Positions 1 through 7,718 of a stretch of DNA of 64,000 bases are shown here, piece after piece. Source of the stretch: Xenophilus azovorans DSM 13620 (lineage in GTDB: Bacteria > Pseudomonadota > Gammaproteobacteria > Burkholderiales > Burkholderiaceae_C); the NCBI RefSeq assembly GCF_000745855.1, contig NZ_JQKD01000020.1, positions 1 to 64,000 of the forward strand, written 5' to 3'. A model generated the notes under the pieces. The model was not told where the DNA came from and made no database searches. It saw nothing but the letters and a program-made list of their open reading frames with translations. The position numbers were made by a program, and so were the translations under genes. Numbering within the stretch: the stretch's first letter is position 1; each line of letters starts with the position of its first letter.

Positions 1-316
1 CTTCATGACCTTCCCGCGAGCGCACTGGGCGCAGATCTACAGCACCAACCCGCTGGAGCGGCTGAACGCGGAGATCAAGCGACGCACCAACGTCGTGGGC
101 ATCTTCCCCAACGATGCGTCCATCGTGCGCCTGGTCGGCGCCATGATGCTGGAGCAGAACGACGAGTGGTCGCTCAACCGGCGCTACATGCAACTTGAAG
201 GCCTGCAGACCCTGAGCGACACTGCGCCCACTCGGCTGTCCGCTGTGGCTCGCTGAGTACCGTGCATCTCAGCCTCGTCCGGGCTGTGGACTTACACCAC
301 GAATTGGGACACGACC
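1..316 (+). mobile_element. Right end of an IS256-family insertion sequence
   Basis: The segment holds the 3' end of a mutator-type transposase gene followed by about 60 bp of non-coding DNA ending near a GGGACACGACC stretch (306-316), which looks like an IS256-family terminal inverted repeat. The outer boundary is judged by where the interrupted gene's secreted-protein sequence gives way to IS-like sequence, so it may be off by a few bases. The left end lies outside the window, so the target duplication cannot be checked. Confidence 0.75.
2..256 (+). CDS. IS256-family transposase, C-terminal fragment (runs off window start)
   Basis: This is the last roughly 84 residues of a DDE transposase of the IS256/mutator family. 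The motif 'TNPLERLNAEIKRRTNVVG' (around residues 16-34) is the conserved helical stretch around the catalytic Glu (LNAEIKRR) that marks the family, followed by the usual 'IFPN...IVRLVGAMMLEQNDEW' tail. The reading frame is open to the window edge, so the gene begins upstream and the N-terminal two thirds are not visible. The C-terminus ends normally at a TGA about 60 bp before the element's end, so the visible part looks intact. The partner inverted repeat and the other catalytic Asp residues would decide whether the copy is active. Confidence 0.9.
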   Translation, partial: FMTFPRAHWAQIYSTNPLERLNAEIKRRTNVVGIFPNDASIVRLVGAMMLEQNDEWSLNRRYMQLEGLQTLSDTAPTRLSAVAR

Positions 317-621
317 TCGAACAAGGCATCGCGCGTTGTGAACGGGCCCAGTTGGAGGTCCGTTTTTACGTTCAAACCGCAAGAATGGAAGTCCCAGGCT
401 GTGGGTTCTCTCTCAAGGTTGAACTCGAGGTAGCCCTTGCCCCAGTCTGCGAACGCGTTGTAGATCACTGGACCGGCCGCTAGGGGGGCCATCCTGTCGC
501 CGCGAACCCACGACACGCACACCTGTTCGTCGCCCACCGCGGCGCCGTGCCAGGCGCCTGCGCAGATGACGGCCATTGCCGCGAGCGCGGCTCTCCGCCG
601 CTGTCTTGGACGGTTCTTCAT
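292..621 (-). pseudogene. Small secreted protein truncated by the IS256 element
   Basis: The frame starts with a typical Sec signal peptide: basic N-terminus with RQRRR, hydrophobic core AALAAMAVICAGAW, probable cleavage after AVG near residue 30. A GGGAGAAG ribosome site lies just upstream. About 70 residues of mature sequence with two Cys follow. The last eight codons and the TAA stop come from the IS end, so the native C-terminus has been lost and the frame stops inside the inverted repeat. I do not recognise the family. What remains could still be exported as a short protein, but it is best treated as a broken gene. The native product must have been longer than about 102 residues. Confidence 0.55.
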
Positions 622-702
622 CGACTTCTCCCTGAATGCTTATGGTTCTACTTGCAACCATATCGCACGAAGAAATCGACTGGTAAGCGTCCGCGCTCCT
701 CT

Positions 703-721
703 CTCCTCCTTTGAGGAGGAG
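703..721 (-). terminator. Hairpin directly after gspF (terminator-like, no U tract)
   Basis: A perfect 7-bp stem (CTCCTCC/GGAGGAG, 5-nt loop) begins one base after the gspF stop codon. It lacks a run of U on the transcript side, so it may protect the 3' end or act with Rho instead of being an intrinsic terminator. The rest of 622-702 holds only the likely promoter and ribosome site of the truncated secreted-protein gene. Confidence 0.3.
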
Positions 722-1957
722 CTATTTCACGAACTGGTTGAGCTGGATGATCGGCAGCAGCACCGCCAGCACGATCATCATCACGATGGCGCCCATCGCC
801 ACGATCAGCAGCGGCTCCAGGATGGTCGCCAGGTGCATGGCGCGGCGCTGCACCTCGGCGCCGAGTTGCTGCGCGGCGCGCTGCAGCATCGCGGGCAACT
901 GGCCGGTCTGCTCGCCCAGCCGCGCGAACATGGCGACGATGCCGGGGAAGCGCTTCTTCTGCGTCAGCGCCGAGGCCAGCGGCGCGCCCTCGCGCACCAG
1001 CACCAGCGCATCCATCGCGTCGGCGCGCATGGCGCGGTTGCCCAGCGTCTCGGCCGCCGCCTGCAGCGCGCGCAGGATGGGCACGCCGGCGCCCGTCAGC
1101 ATGGCCAGCGTGCCGGCGAAGCGGGCCGCGTTGTAGCCGCGCGCCAGGCGGCCGACCAGCGGCAGCCTGAGCCAGGCGGCATCGAACTTCTCGCGCACGG
1201 CGGGCCGCAGCAGCATCACCCGCACGGCCACCACCACGGTGGCCAGCGCGCCCAGCATCAGCCAGCCGTGGTGGCGCACCACGTCGCTGATGGCGAGCAT
1301 GATGGTGGTCAGCAGCGGCAGGGCGCGCTTGGTGCCGGCGAACACCGCGGCCACCTGCGGCACCACGTAGCTCACCAGGAAGATCACGATGACGATGGCG
1401 ATCACGGTGACGATGGCCGGGTACATCGTCGCGCCGATCAGCTTCTGCCGCAGCGCCTGGCGCTGCTCCAGGTCGTCGGCCAGGCGTTCGAGCACCAGGC
1501 CGAGGTGGCCGCCCTGCTCGCCGGCGCCGATCACGGCGGTGTAGATGGGCGAGAACTCGCGCGGGTGCCGGCCCAGCGCGCGCGCGAAGCCGGAGCCGGC
1601 GTTGACCTCGGCGCGCAGTGCCGCCACCAGCCGGCGCTGCGGCTCGTTCTCGGCCTCGTCGGTCAGGGCCGTCAGGGCGCGCTCCAGCGGCAGGCCCGAG
1701 CCGACCAGGCCCGCGAGCTGGCGCGTCCAGACGGCGAGGGTGGTCGAATCGAACACGCGGCGCTGGCCCAGGCGGGCGAGCCAGCCGCCCTGCGGGACGC
1801 CGTCCTCGCCCTCGGCCTGCCCGACCAGGTCGACGGCGAGCGGGATCAGCGCCTGCGCGCGCAGCAGGCTGCGGGCGCTGCGGGCGGTGTCGGCCTCCAG
1901 CACGCCGGTGCGCGAGCGTCCTTCCTGGTCGATGGCTTCGAAGGCGTAGGCGGGCAT
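722..1957 (-). CDS. gspF: Type II secretion inner-membrane platform protein GspF
   Basis: GspF is the polytopic inner-membrane platform of the type II secretion system; it contacts the GspE ATPase and GspL and couples ATP hydrolysis to pseudopilus assembly. The 411-residue length fits the family. Two repeated T2SSF domains are visible (about residues 70-195 and 270-395), each with the 'R.LA.L..SG.PL..AL' type signature (LAGLVGSGLPLERAL; LAMLTGAGVPILRAL). Hydrophobic segments lie near 180-200, 231-250 and 381-402. The N-terminus 'MPAYAFEAIDQEGR' is typical of GspF and fixes the start. It is the last gene of the leftward gsp operon and ends with TAG followed by a hairpin. Confidence 0.95.
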   Translation of the reverse strand: MPAYAFEAIDQEGRSRTGVLEADTARSARSLLRAQALIPLAVDLVGQAEGEDGVPQGGWLARLGQRRVFDSTTLAVWTRQLAGLVGSGLPLERALTALTDEAENEPQRRLVAALRAEVNAGSGFARALGRHPREFSPIYTAVIGAGEQGGHLGLVLERLADDLEQRQALRQKLIGATMYPAIVTVIAIVIVIFLVSYVVPQVAAVFAGTKRALPLLTTIMLAISDVVRHHGWLMLGALATVVVAVRVMLLRPAVREKFDAAWLRLPLVGRLARGYNAARFAGTLAMLTGAGVPILRALQAAAETLGNRAMRADAMDALVLVREGAPLASALTQKKRFPGIVAMFARLGEQTGQLPAMLQRAAQQLGAEVQRRAMHLATILEPLLIVAMGAIVMMIVLAVLLPIIQLNQFVK

Positions 1958-1984
1958 GGTGTCGGGCGAAGGGGGATGCGGCGC

Positions 1985-2419
1985 TCAGCGCCGCAGGATG
2001 CCGCTGACCTCGACGTCCTCGCGCTCGAAGCTGCGGGTGCTGCGCATGCGCAGCGAGGCGTGGCCGAGGGCCAGGCTGGTGAGCAGCCGGCCTTCGTAGG
2101 GGCCGTCCAGCCGCGCGTCGCGGCAGGCCTGCAGGCTGAGCTGCACGGTGGCGTGCGCGCCGTTGCGGAAGTCGCTCGCGCTGCCGGCCAGCAGGCAGCG
2201 GGCGTCGGCCAGGCGGCCGGCCACGGCGCCGTCGGGGCCGATGGACAGCTCCACGCCCGAGGCGCTGCGGCGGGCGACATGGAAGCCGCTGGCGTCGAGC
2301 AGGAAGAACTCCAGCGTGCCCTGCCAGTGGCCGTGGTAGTCGGCGTAGCCCTGGGCATGCACGCCGCCGGCCAGGCACAGGGCGGCCATCGCGAGGGTGC
2401 TGCGGGTGCAGGCGGGCAT
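1985..2419 (-). CDS. Uncharacterised secreted protein encoded between gspE and gspF
   Basis: The ATG at 2419 gives a 144-residue product with a clear Sec signal peptide (MPACTRSTLAMAALCLAGGVHA, cleavage before QGYADYHG). An upstream in-frame ATG at 2461 would place 14 non-signal-like residues in front, so I prefer the inner start. The mature part begins 'YADYHGHWQGTLEFFLLDASG' and is rich in beta-strand-like alternation with two Cys that could form a disulphide. I do not recognise the family. Sitting between two core gsp genes with only 27 bp to gspF, it is probably co-transcribed. It could be a periplasmic accessory factor or a substrate of the system; the sequence does not say which. Confidence 0.7.
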   Translation of the reverse strand: MPACTRSTLAMAALCLAGGVHAQGYADYHGHWQGTLEFFLLDASGFHVARRSASGVELSIGPDGAVAGRLADARCLLAGSASDFRNGAHATVQLSLQACRDARLDGPYEGRLLTSLALGHASLRMRSTRSFEREDVEVSGILRR

Positions 2420-2494
2420 GGCGGTGATTGTGGCCGGGCGGGCCTGCGGCGCGAAGCTCATTCGGCGACCCTCCGTCCTGCGGACGGCGGGGGC

Positions 2495-2524
2495 GGGCGC
2501 CTTCGCAGCGGCCGGGCGGCGCTC
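2495..2524 (-). repeat. REP-like stem-loop after gspE, copy B
   Basis: A short inverted repeat overlaps the gspE stop codon. Its arms are GGCGCC and GGCGCT (one G-U pair) and its loop contains GCCCGGCCG followed by CGAAGG on the coding strand. It shares loop and placement with the element after gspD at 3988-4019. This suggests a dispersed palindromic repeat that may buffer or protect segments of the operon mRNA. Confidence 0.45.
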
Positions 2525-3956
2525 ATTCGCGTGTCACGCGCAGCAACTCGGCGCGCGAGGTGACGCCGGCGGCCACCAGCCGCTCGCCGTCCTGCCGCAT
2601 CGACTGCAGGCCGCCGCGCTCGGCGGCGGCGAGCAGCTCGCTCTCGGCCGCGCGGCCGTGCACCAGCGCGCGCACGGCGTCGTCGGCCACCAGCATCTCG
2701 AAGATGCCGGTGCGGCCCTGGTAGCCGGTGTGACCGCAGGCCTCGCAGCCGACCGGCTCGCGGCCGGAGGGGCCGTCCACCGCGCAGGCGGTGCACAGCC
2801 GGCGCACCAGCCGCTGGGCCAGCACGCCCAGCAGCGAACTGGACAGCAGGAAGGGCTCCACGCCCATGTCCGTGAGGCGGGTGACGGCGCTCACCGCGTC
2901 GTTGGTGTGCAGCGTGGCCAGCACCAGGTGGCCGGTGAGCGAGGCCTGGATGGCGATCTGCGCCGTCTCGTAGTCGCGGATCTCGCCGATCATGATGACG
3001 TCCGGGTCCTGCCGCAGGATCGCGCGCAGGGCCTTGGCGAAGGTCAGCTCGATGCGGGCGTTGACTTGCGTCTGGCCGATGCCGGGCAGCTCGTACTCGA
3101 TCGGGTCCTCCACCGTCATGATGTTGCTGCGGCTGGCGTCGAGTTCGCCGAGCGCCGCGTAGAGGGTGGTGGTCTTGCCCGAGCCGGTCGGCCCCGTCAC
3201 GAGGATGATGCCGTGCGGCTGCGTGATCAGCCCGCGGAAGCGCGCGAGCTGCGCGCCCTGCATGCCCACCGCCTCCAGCGTGAGCCGGCTCTCGGACTTG
3301 TCCAGGAGACGCAGCACCGCGCGCTCGCCGTGCGCCGAGGGCAGGGTGGACACGCGCACGTCCACCGCCCGCGTGCCGATGCGCAGCGAGATGCGGCCGT
3401 CCTGCGGCAGGCGCTTCTCGGCGATGTCCAGGTCGGCCATGATCTTCAGCCGCGAGATCAGCGCCGCGTGCAGCGCGCGGTTGGGCTGCACCACCTCGCG
3501 CAGCGTGCCGTCGATGCGGAAGCGCACCGAGGAGTGGCGCTCGTAGGGCTCGATGTGGATGTCGCTGGCGCCGTCGCGCGCGGCCTGCGTCAGCAGCGCG
3601 TTGAGCATGCGGATGATGGGCGCGTCGCCGGCCGACTCCAGCAGGTCCTCGACCGCCGGCAACTCCTGCATCATGCGCGTGAGGTCGGCGTCGCTCTGCA
3701 CCTCGCTGACCACCGCGGCGGCGCTGGATTCGCCCTGCGCGTAGGCCGCGCTGATGCGCTGCGCGAGCTGGTCGGCCGGCAGCGTCTGGAAGCCGGCGAC
3801 GGCGTGCTTGCGCAGCACCTCGCCCACGGCGCTGCGCGAGGCGCCCACCGGCATCCACAGCGTGCAGGCGCCGTCGTCGCCGCACTCCAGCAGCAGTTGC
3901 TGGCTGCGTGCGAAGGCGTAGGGCAGCGGGTAGCGGGCAGCAGCCGGCGAGGTCAT
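2523..3956 (-). CDS. gspE: Type II secretion ATPase GspE
   Basis: GspE is the cytoplasmic hexameric ATPase that powers pseudopilus extension, docked on GspL and GspF. The 477-residue protein shows Walker A GPTGSGKTTTLY near residue 254, the Asp-box region ending in 'TVEDPIEY', Walker B 'LRQDPDVIMIGEIRD' and the His-box 'LTGHLVLATLHTNDA'. Near the C-terminus two CxxC pairs (CTAC and CEAC) form the zinc-binding module typical of GspE. The N-terminal part is shorter than in enteric GspE, as in many betaproteobacteria. It lies 61 bp downstream of gspD; the gap holds a stem-loop repeat. Confidence 0.96.
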   Translation of the reverse strand: MTSPAAARYPLPYAFARSQQLLLECGDDGACTLWMPVGASRSAVGEVLRKHAVAGFQTLPADQLAQRISAAYAQGESSAAAVVSEVQSDADLTRMMQELPAVEDLLESAGDAPIIRMLNALLTQAARDGASDIHIEPYERHSSVRFRIDGTLREVVQPNRALHAALISRLKIMADLDIAEKRLPQDGRISLRIGTRAVDVRVSTLPSAHGERAVLRLLDKSESRLTLEAVGMQGAQLARFRGLITQPHGIILVTGPTGSGKTTTLYAALGELDASRSNIMTVEDPIEYELPGIGQTQVNARIELTFAKALRAILRQDPDVIMIGEIRDYETAQIAIQASLTGHLVLATLHTNDAVSAVTRLTDMGVEPFLLSSSLLGVLAQRLVRRLCTACAVDGPSGREPVGCEACGHTGYQGRTGIFEMLVADDAVRALVHGRAAESELLAAAERGGLQSMRQDGERLVAAGVTSRAELLRVTRE

Positions 3957-3987
3957 TGGATGCCTCCGCGCTGGCGCGCTGCGGCGC

Positions 3988-4019
3988 GAGCCCCCTTCGG
4001 AACGGCCGGGCGGGGGCTC
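3988..4019 (-). repeat. REP-like stem-loop after gspD, copy A
   Basis: A perfect 8-bp stem (GAGCCCCC/GGGGGCTC) encloses a 16-nt loop containing GCCCGGCCG and CGAA and overlaps the gspD stop codon. Placement and loop match copy B at 2495-2524. No U tract follows, so read-through into gspE is expected. Confidence 0.5.
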
Positions 4020-6357
4020 ATGGCATGCGCTGTTGCGTGGCCGGATCGGCGGTGGGCGGCGGCGCGCCGCGCATCGGGTCCCAGTCGCTCGGCGGCGCCG
4101 GGCGCGCGGCCGGCGGCAGCGGCGGCGGGATCAGGCGCGTGCCCTCGACGCGGCGCGAGGGGTCGCCCTCCCGGGCGCCCAGCTCGGGCAGCGGCGGCAG
4201 GACCGCCGACGAACGCACGGCGTTGAGCATCGGGTTGTCGGTGGCCGGCTGGCTGGCCTGCTGCAGGGCGCGCAGCTGCTCGTAGCGGTCGGCGGTGACG
4301 GCGTCGCCCGAGAGCTGGTCGCGCACGATGGTGGGCCGCAGGAACACCATCAGGTTGGTCTTGCGGCGGCTGCGCACCTCGCTCTTGAACAGGTTGCCCA
4401 GCACCGGCACGTCGCCCAGGCCGGGCACCTTCTCCTGGTTGGCGGAATACTCGTCCGACAGCAGGCCGCCCAGCACGATGATGCTGCCGTCGTCCACCAG
4501 CACGCTGGACTCGATGGCGCGCTTGGTGGTGGTGGGTCCGTTGGGCGCGTTCTCGGTGCCCGCCAGCACGGCCGAGACCTCCTGGAAGATCGTCATCTTC
4601 ACCGTGCCCGTCTCGCTGATCTGCGGGCGCACGCGCAGCGTCAGGCCGACGTCCTTGCGCTCGATGGTCTGGAAGGGATTGACCTGCGTGGTCGCGCTGC
4701 CGGTGTTGGTGAACTGGCCGGTGACGAAGGGCACGTTCTGGCCGACGACGATCTTGGCCTCCTCGTTGTCCAGCGTCAGCAGGTTGGGGGTCGAGAGCAC
4801 GTTGCCCTCGCCGTTGGCCGAGAGGAAGCGCGCCACCAGCCCCAGCACGTACTGCCCGCCGATGCGGTGGCCGATGCCGAAGTTGAAGCCCGACGAGGGC
4901 CGCGTCGTCGGATTCCCGGTCGCCAGGCCCACCGCCAGGTCGATGATGTTGGCGCCGGCCAGGCTGGAGTTGGTGCCGATCACGCCGACGTTGCGGTCGC
5001 CGCTGTTGCCCAGCGCGCTTTGCCACTGCACGCCGAACTCGGCCGCCCGCTCGGCGTTGACCTCCACGATCAGGCTCTCGATCAGCACCTGCGCGCGGCG
5101 GCTGTCGAGCCGGTCGATGACGGCGCGGATCTGCCGGTACTGCGGCTCCGGCGCGGTGATGATCAGCGAGTTGGTCGACGGGTCGGCCTGGATCTGCCCG
5201 CCGGTGGAGGGCTGGTTGGCGTTGTTCACCGGCGCCGTGGCGGCGCTGCTGGCGCCCATGCCGTTGCTGCCTTGCGCGCCCAGTTGCGCCATCGTGTTGA
5301 GCATGGGCGCCGCCGGGTTGGCGGCGCCGCCGCCGCCCGCGGCCACGGGCTGGCCGGTGGCCGAGATCTGCCCGCTGGCGATGGCCGCGCGCAGCGTGGT
5401 CGCCAGCCGCACCGCGTCGGCGTTCTTCAGGTAGACCACGTAGATGTTGCCGGCGGCGCCGTTGCCGGTGTCCATCGGCGGGCGGTCCAGCTTGTCGACC
5501 AGCGTGCGGATGAGCTGCACCCGCGCCGGGTTGGCGGCGCGCACGATGATCGCGTTGCTGCGCGGGTCGGCCAGCAGCGCGGTGCGGAAGGACGTGTCGG
5601 CCCCGCCGCCCGCGGCGGCCGGCACGGCGCCCGCCGGGCCGGTGCCGCTGCCGCCGTCCACCAGCCGCTGCACCAGCGGCAGCATGTCGGTGGCGACGGA
5701 GTGGCGCAGCGGGATGACCTCGATGTCCGAGGCGTTGGGCACGTCCAGCGCGGCGACGATGCGCGCCAGCCGCCGCAGGTTGCCGGCGTAGTCGGTGATG
5801 ACCAGCGAGTTGTTGCCGGGGTTGACGTTGATCGTGTTGTTGGGCGGGATCAGCGGACGCAGCACCGGCAGCAGGTTGGCCGCGGACTCGTGGTGCAGGC
5901 GGAACACCTGCGTGACGATCTGGTTGTCGCCCGCGCCGCCGGACGCGCCCACGGAGGTGGCGACGGTGCCCGTCTGCAGCTTGGCCTCGGCCTCCGGCAC
6001 CACCTTGTAGAGGCCATCGGCCTGCACGATGGCGAAGCCCTGCAGCCGCAGCGCCGCCGAGAACTGGTCGAACGCGGCGGCCGGCGGCACCGGCCGCTCG
6101 GTGTGCAGGTTCATCGTGCCCTTCACTCGCGGGTCCACCACCACGTCGCGGCCGGTGATCACGGCCATGGTGCGGGCCACCGCCTCGATCTCGGCGTTGG
6201 TGAAGTTCAGCGTGATCGGTTCGCCGCGGCGCACCGGCTGTTCTGCTGCCTGGCCGGCCTGCGCCAGCGCGACGGCGGGGAAGGCCGCCAGCAGCGCCAG
6301 GTGGATCGATGCGGCCAGCACGGCCGGCCGCAGGCGGTCAAGGGAAGGAAGGGTCAT
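4018..6357 (-). CDS. gspD: Type II secretion outer-membrane secretin GspD
   Basis: GspD forms the multimeric outer-membrane channel for folded exoproteins. The 779-residue sequence has a signal peptide (cleavage after AVALA, about residue 32), an N0 domain starting 'PITLNFTNAEIEAVARTMAVITG', three N1-N3/KH-type repeats ending near residue 400, and the C-terminal secretin domain with 'VPGLGDVPVLGNLF' and the terminal 'KTNLMVFLRPTIVRD' strand. Gly/Ala/Asn-rich linkers (around 205-225 and 325-375) lie inside the N-domains. No lipobox is seen, so a separate pilotin would be needed; none is nearby. It follows gspN by only 3 bp, showing tight coupling. Confidence 0.96.
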   Translation of the reverse strand: MTLPSLDRLRPAVLAASIHLALLAAFPAVALAQAGQAAEQPVRRGEPITLNFTNAEIEAVARTMAVITGRDVVVDPRVKGTMNLHTERPVPPAAAFDQFSAALRLQGFAIVQADGLYKVVPEAEAKLQTGTVATSVGASGGAGDNQIVTQVFRLHHESAANLLPVLRPLIPPNNTINVNPGNNSLVITDYAGNLRRLARIVAALDVPNASDIEVIPLRHSVATDMLPLVQRLVDGGSGTGPAGAVPAAAGGGADTSFRTALLADPRSNAIIVRAANPARVQLIRTLVDKLDRPPMDTGNGAAGNIYVVYLKNADAVRLATTLRAAIASGQISATGQPVAAGGGGAANPAAPMLNTMAQLGAQGSNGMGASSAATAPVNNANQPSTGGQIQADPSTNSLIITAPEPQYRQIRAVIDRLDSRRAQVLIESLIVEVNAERAAEFGVQWQSALGNSGDRNVGVIGTNSSLAGANIIDLAVGLATGNPTTRPSSGFNFGIGHRIGGQYVLGLVARFLSANGEGNVLSTPNLLTLDNEEAKIVVGQNVPFVTGQFTNTGSATTQVNPFQTIERKDVGLTLRVRPQISETGTVKMTIFQEVSAVLAGTENAPNGPTTTKRAIESSVLVDDGSIIVLGGLLSDEYSANQEKVPGLGDVPVLGNLFKSEVRSRRKTNLMVFLRPTIVRDQLSGDAVTADRYEQLRALQQASQPATDNPMLNAVRSSAVLPPLPELGAREGDPSRRVEGTRLIPPPLPPAARPAPPSDWDPMRGAPPPTADPATQQRMP

Positions 6358-6360
6358 GGG

Positions 6361-7170
6361 TCAGCCCAGGGAAATGATGGATCGGGCGCCTTCCCGGCGG
6401 CCGATGATGTTCAGCAGGTTCGACAGCGCGTCCTCGCTGCCGGGGGCGGCCGCGGCTTCGCCGCTGAAGCGCATGGCGCGGCCCGTCCAGCGGCCGCTGC
6501 CGGCCAGTTGCAGGCTGCCCTCGGTGGTGGTCAGCAGCAGGCTGGCGGCGGGGCCGCCCTCCAGCGCCACGCGGTAGCTGCCCATCGGGCGCAGCGTCGA
6601 CAGGCTGGAGGAGATGTCCACCGCGTCGACCGTCGCCGCGCCGTCGAAGTCCAGCCGGCCGTCGCGCCAGCGCAGCGAGAAGCCGCGCGTGCGCAGGTCC
6701 AGCGTGCCTTCCGGGCGCAGCGTGTTCCAGGGCGCGCCCAGGCCGGACAGCATGGCGGCCGGCCAGCGCGACGGCGCGTCCTGCCAGGCCAGGCGCCAGC
6801 CGGCGCCGGCTGCGCCGGCCACCTGGGCGCGGAAGCCCAGGCCCTGCGGCGTGCAGCAGGGCAGGTCGAGCCGGCCGCGCACGCCGTCCAGCGCCGGGCG
6901 CAGCCGCCAGGCCAGCCGGCCCGGCAGCGAGACCGGGTCGGCACCGCCGGCGCCGCTGGCCAGCACCACCCCGGCGCTGCCGTTCCACACGGTGCCGCGC
7001 GCCTGCACCAGGCGCAGGTGCCCGCCGCTCCAGCCTTCCAGTGCGCCGGCCAGCCAGCGCGCCGGCGCCCAGACGGCCAGCGCCGCCAGCACGCCCAGCA
7101 GGCCGCCCAGCAGCGCCCAGCGCCAGCCGGCGGCGTGCGAGACGGGGAGCAGCGCGTCGCGGCGGGCCAT
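6361..7170 (-). CDS. gspN: Type II secretion protein GspN
   Basis: GspN is an accessory subunit of unsettled function found in some type II systems. The 269-residue product starts with a short basic segment, one transmembrane helix (about residues 16-36) and a periplasmic domain carrying the recognisable 'GTVWNGSAGVVLA' and 'LRPEGTLDLRTRGF' motifs of the family. I chose the ATG at 7170 because it follows the gspM stop by 5 bp and precedes the membrane anchor directly; longer frames in this phase run through gspM and are artefacts. Order gspL-gspM-gspN-gspD is normal for Comamonadaceae. Confidence 0.88.
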   Translation of the reverse strand: MARRDALLPVSHAAGWRWALLGGLLGVLAALAVWAPARWLAGALEGWSGGHLRLVQARGTVWNGSAGVVLASGAGGADPVSLPGRLAWRLRPALDGVRGRLDLPCCTPQGLGFRAQVAGAAGAGWRLAWQDAPSRWPAAMLSGLGAPWNTLRPEGTLDLRTRGFSLRWRDGRLDFDGAATVDAVDISSSLSTLRPMGSYRVALEGGPAASLLLTTTEGSLQLAGSGRWTGRAMRFSGEAAAAPGSEDALSNLLNIIGRREGARSIISLG

Positions 7171-7175
7171 GTGCT

Positions 7176-7718
7176 TCAGCGGTTGGGCAGGTTCATGACC
7201 AGCGTGCCGTCCCAGCGCACGGCGGCGGGCGTGCCGGGCGCCTTGGCGGCGGCAGCGTCGGCGCCGGTCGCCGCGCTGCGCGTGAGATGCACCTCGCGCG
7301 GCACGGCGCGGGCGTTGCTGCGCGCCTGCGCCAGCCAGTCGGCCAGCGCCTCGGCCGGCACGCCGCGCAGCACGATGCCCACCGCCTCGCCGCCGCCGGC
7401 CGCCTGCACCCGCGCGTCGGCGCCCAGGCTGTCGCGCACCGACGCTTCCAGGGCACGCAGGGCGTCGTCGCGGCCGGCCTTGGGCTGGGCCTGCAGGGCG
7501 CGGGCCTGGGCCTGCAGCGCCGCCATCTGCTGCCACTGGGCGTCCAGCCGCGCATGGGCCTGCGGTGCGGCCGCGAGCGTGCGCAGCGCCGGCGCCAGGG
7601 CGACCCACCACAGCAGGGCCAGCACGACCAGCGCGGCGGCGCCGGCCACCAGCCGCTGCTCGCGCGGCGCCAGGGCGGCCCACCAGGTCCGCCAGTGCCG
7701 GCTTGCCTGCGGCGTCAT
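7176..7718 (-). CDS. gspM: Type II secretion assembly protein GspM
   Basis: GspM is a bitopic inner-membrane protein that pairs with GspL in the assembly platform. The 180-residue sequence has a cytoplasmic N-terminus with 'WAALAPREQRLVAGAA', a single membrane helix (about 24-46), a coiled-coil-like 'LDAQWQQMAALQAQARALQAQ' stretch split by Gly/Ala and a C-terminal ferredoxin-like domain ending 'WDGTLVMNLPNR'. The ATG overlaps the gspL stop in an ATGA arrangement, indicating translational coupling. Confidence 0.92.
   Translation of the reverse strand: MTPQASRHWRTWWAALAPREQRLVAGAAALVVLALLWWVALAPALRTLAAAPQAHARLDAQWQQMAALQAQARALQAQPKAGRDDALRALEASVRDSLGADARVQAAGGGEAVGIVLRGVPAEALADWLAQARSNARAVPREVHLTRSAATGADAAAAKAPGTPAAVRWDGTLVMNLPNR

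Noticed and set aside
566-2563. Long plus-strand open frame (665 codons) over gspF and the orphan gene
   Set aside because: It is His/Gln/Arg-rich and low complexity, the usual antisense shadow in high-GC DNA; gspF on the other strand has clear family motifs.
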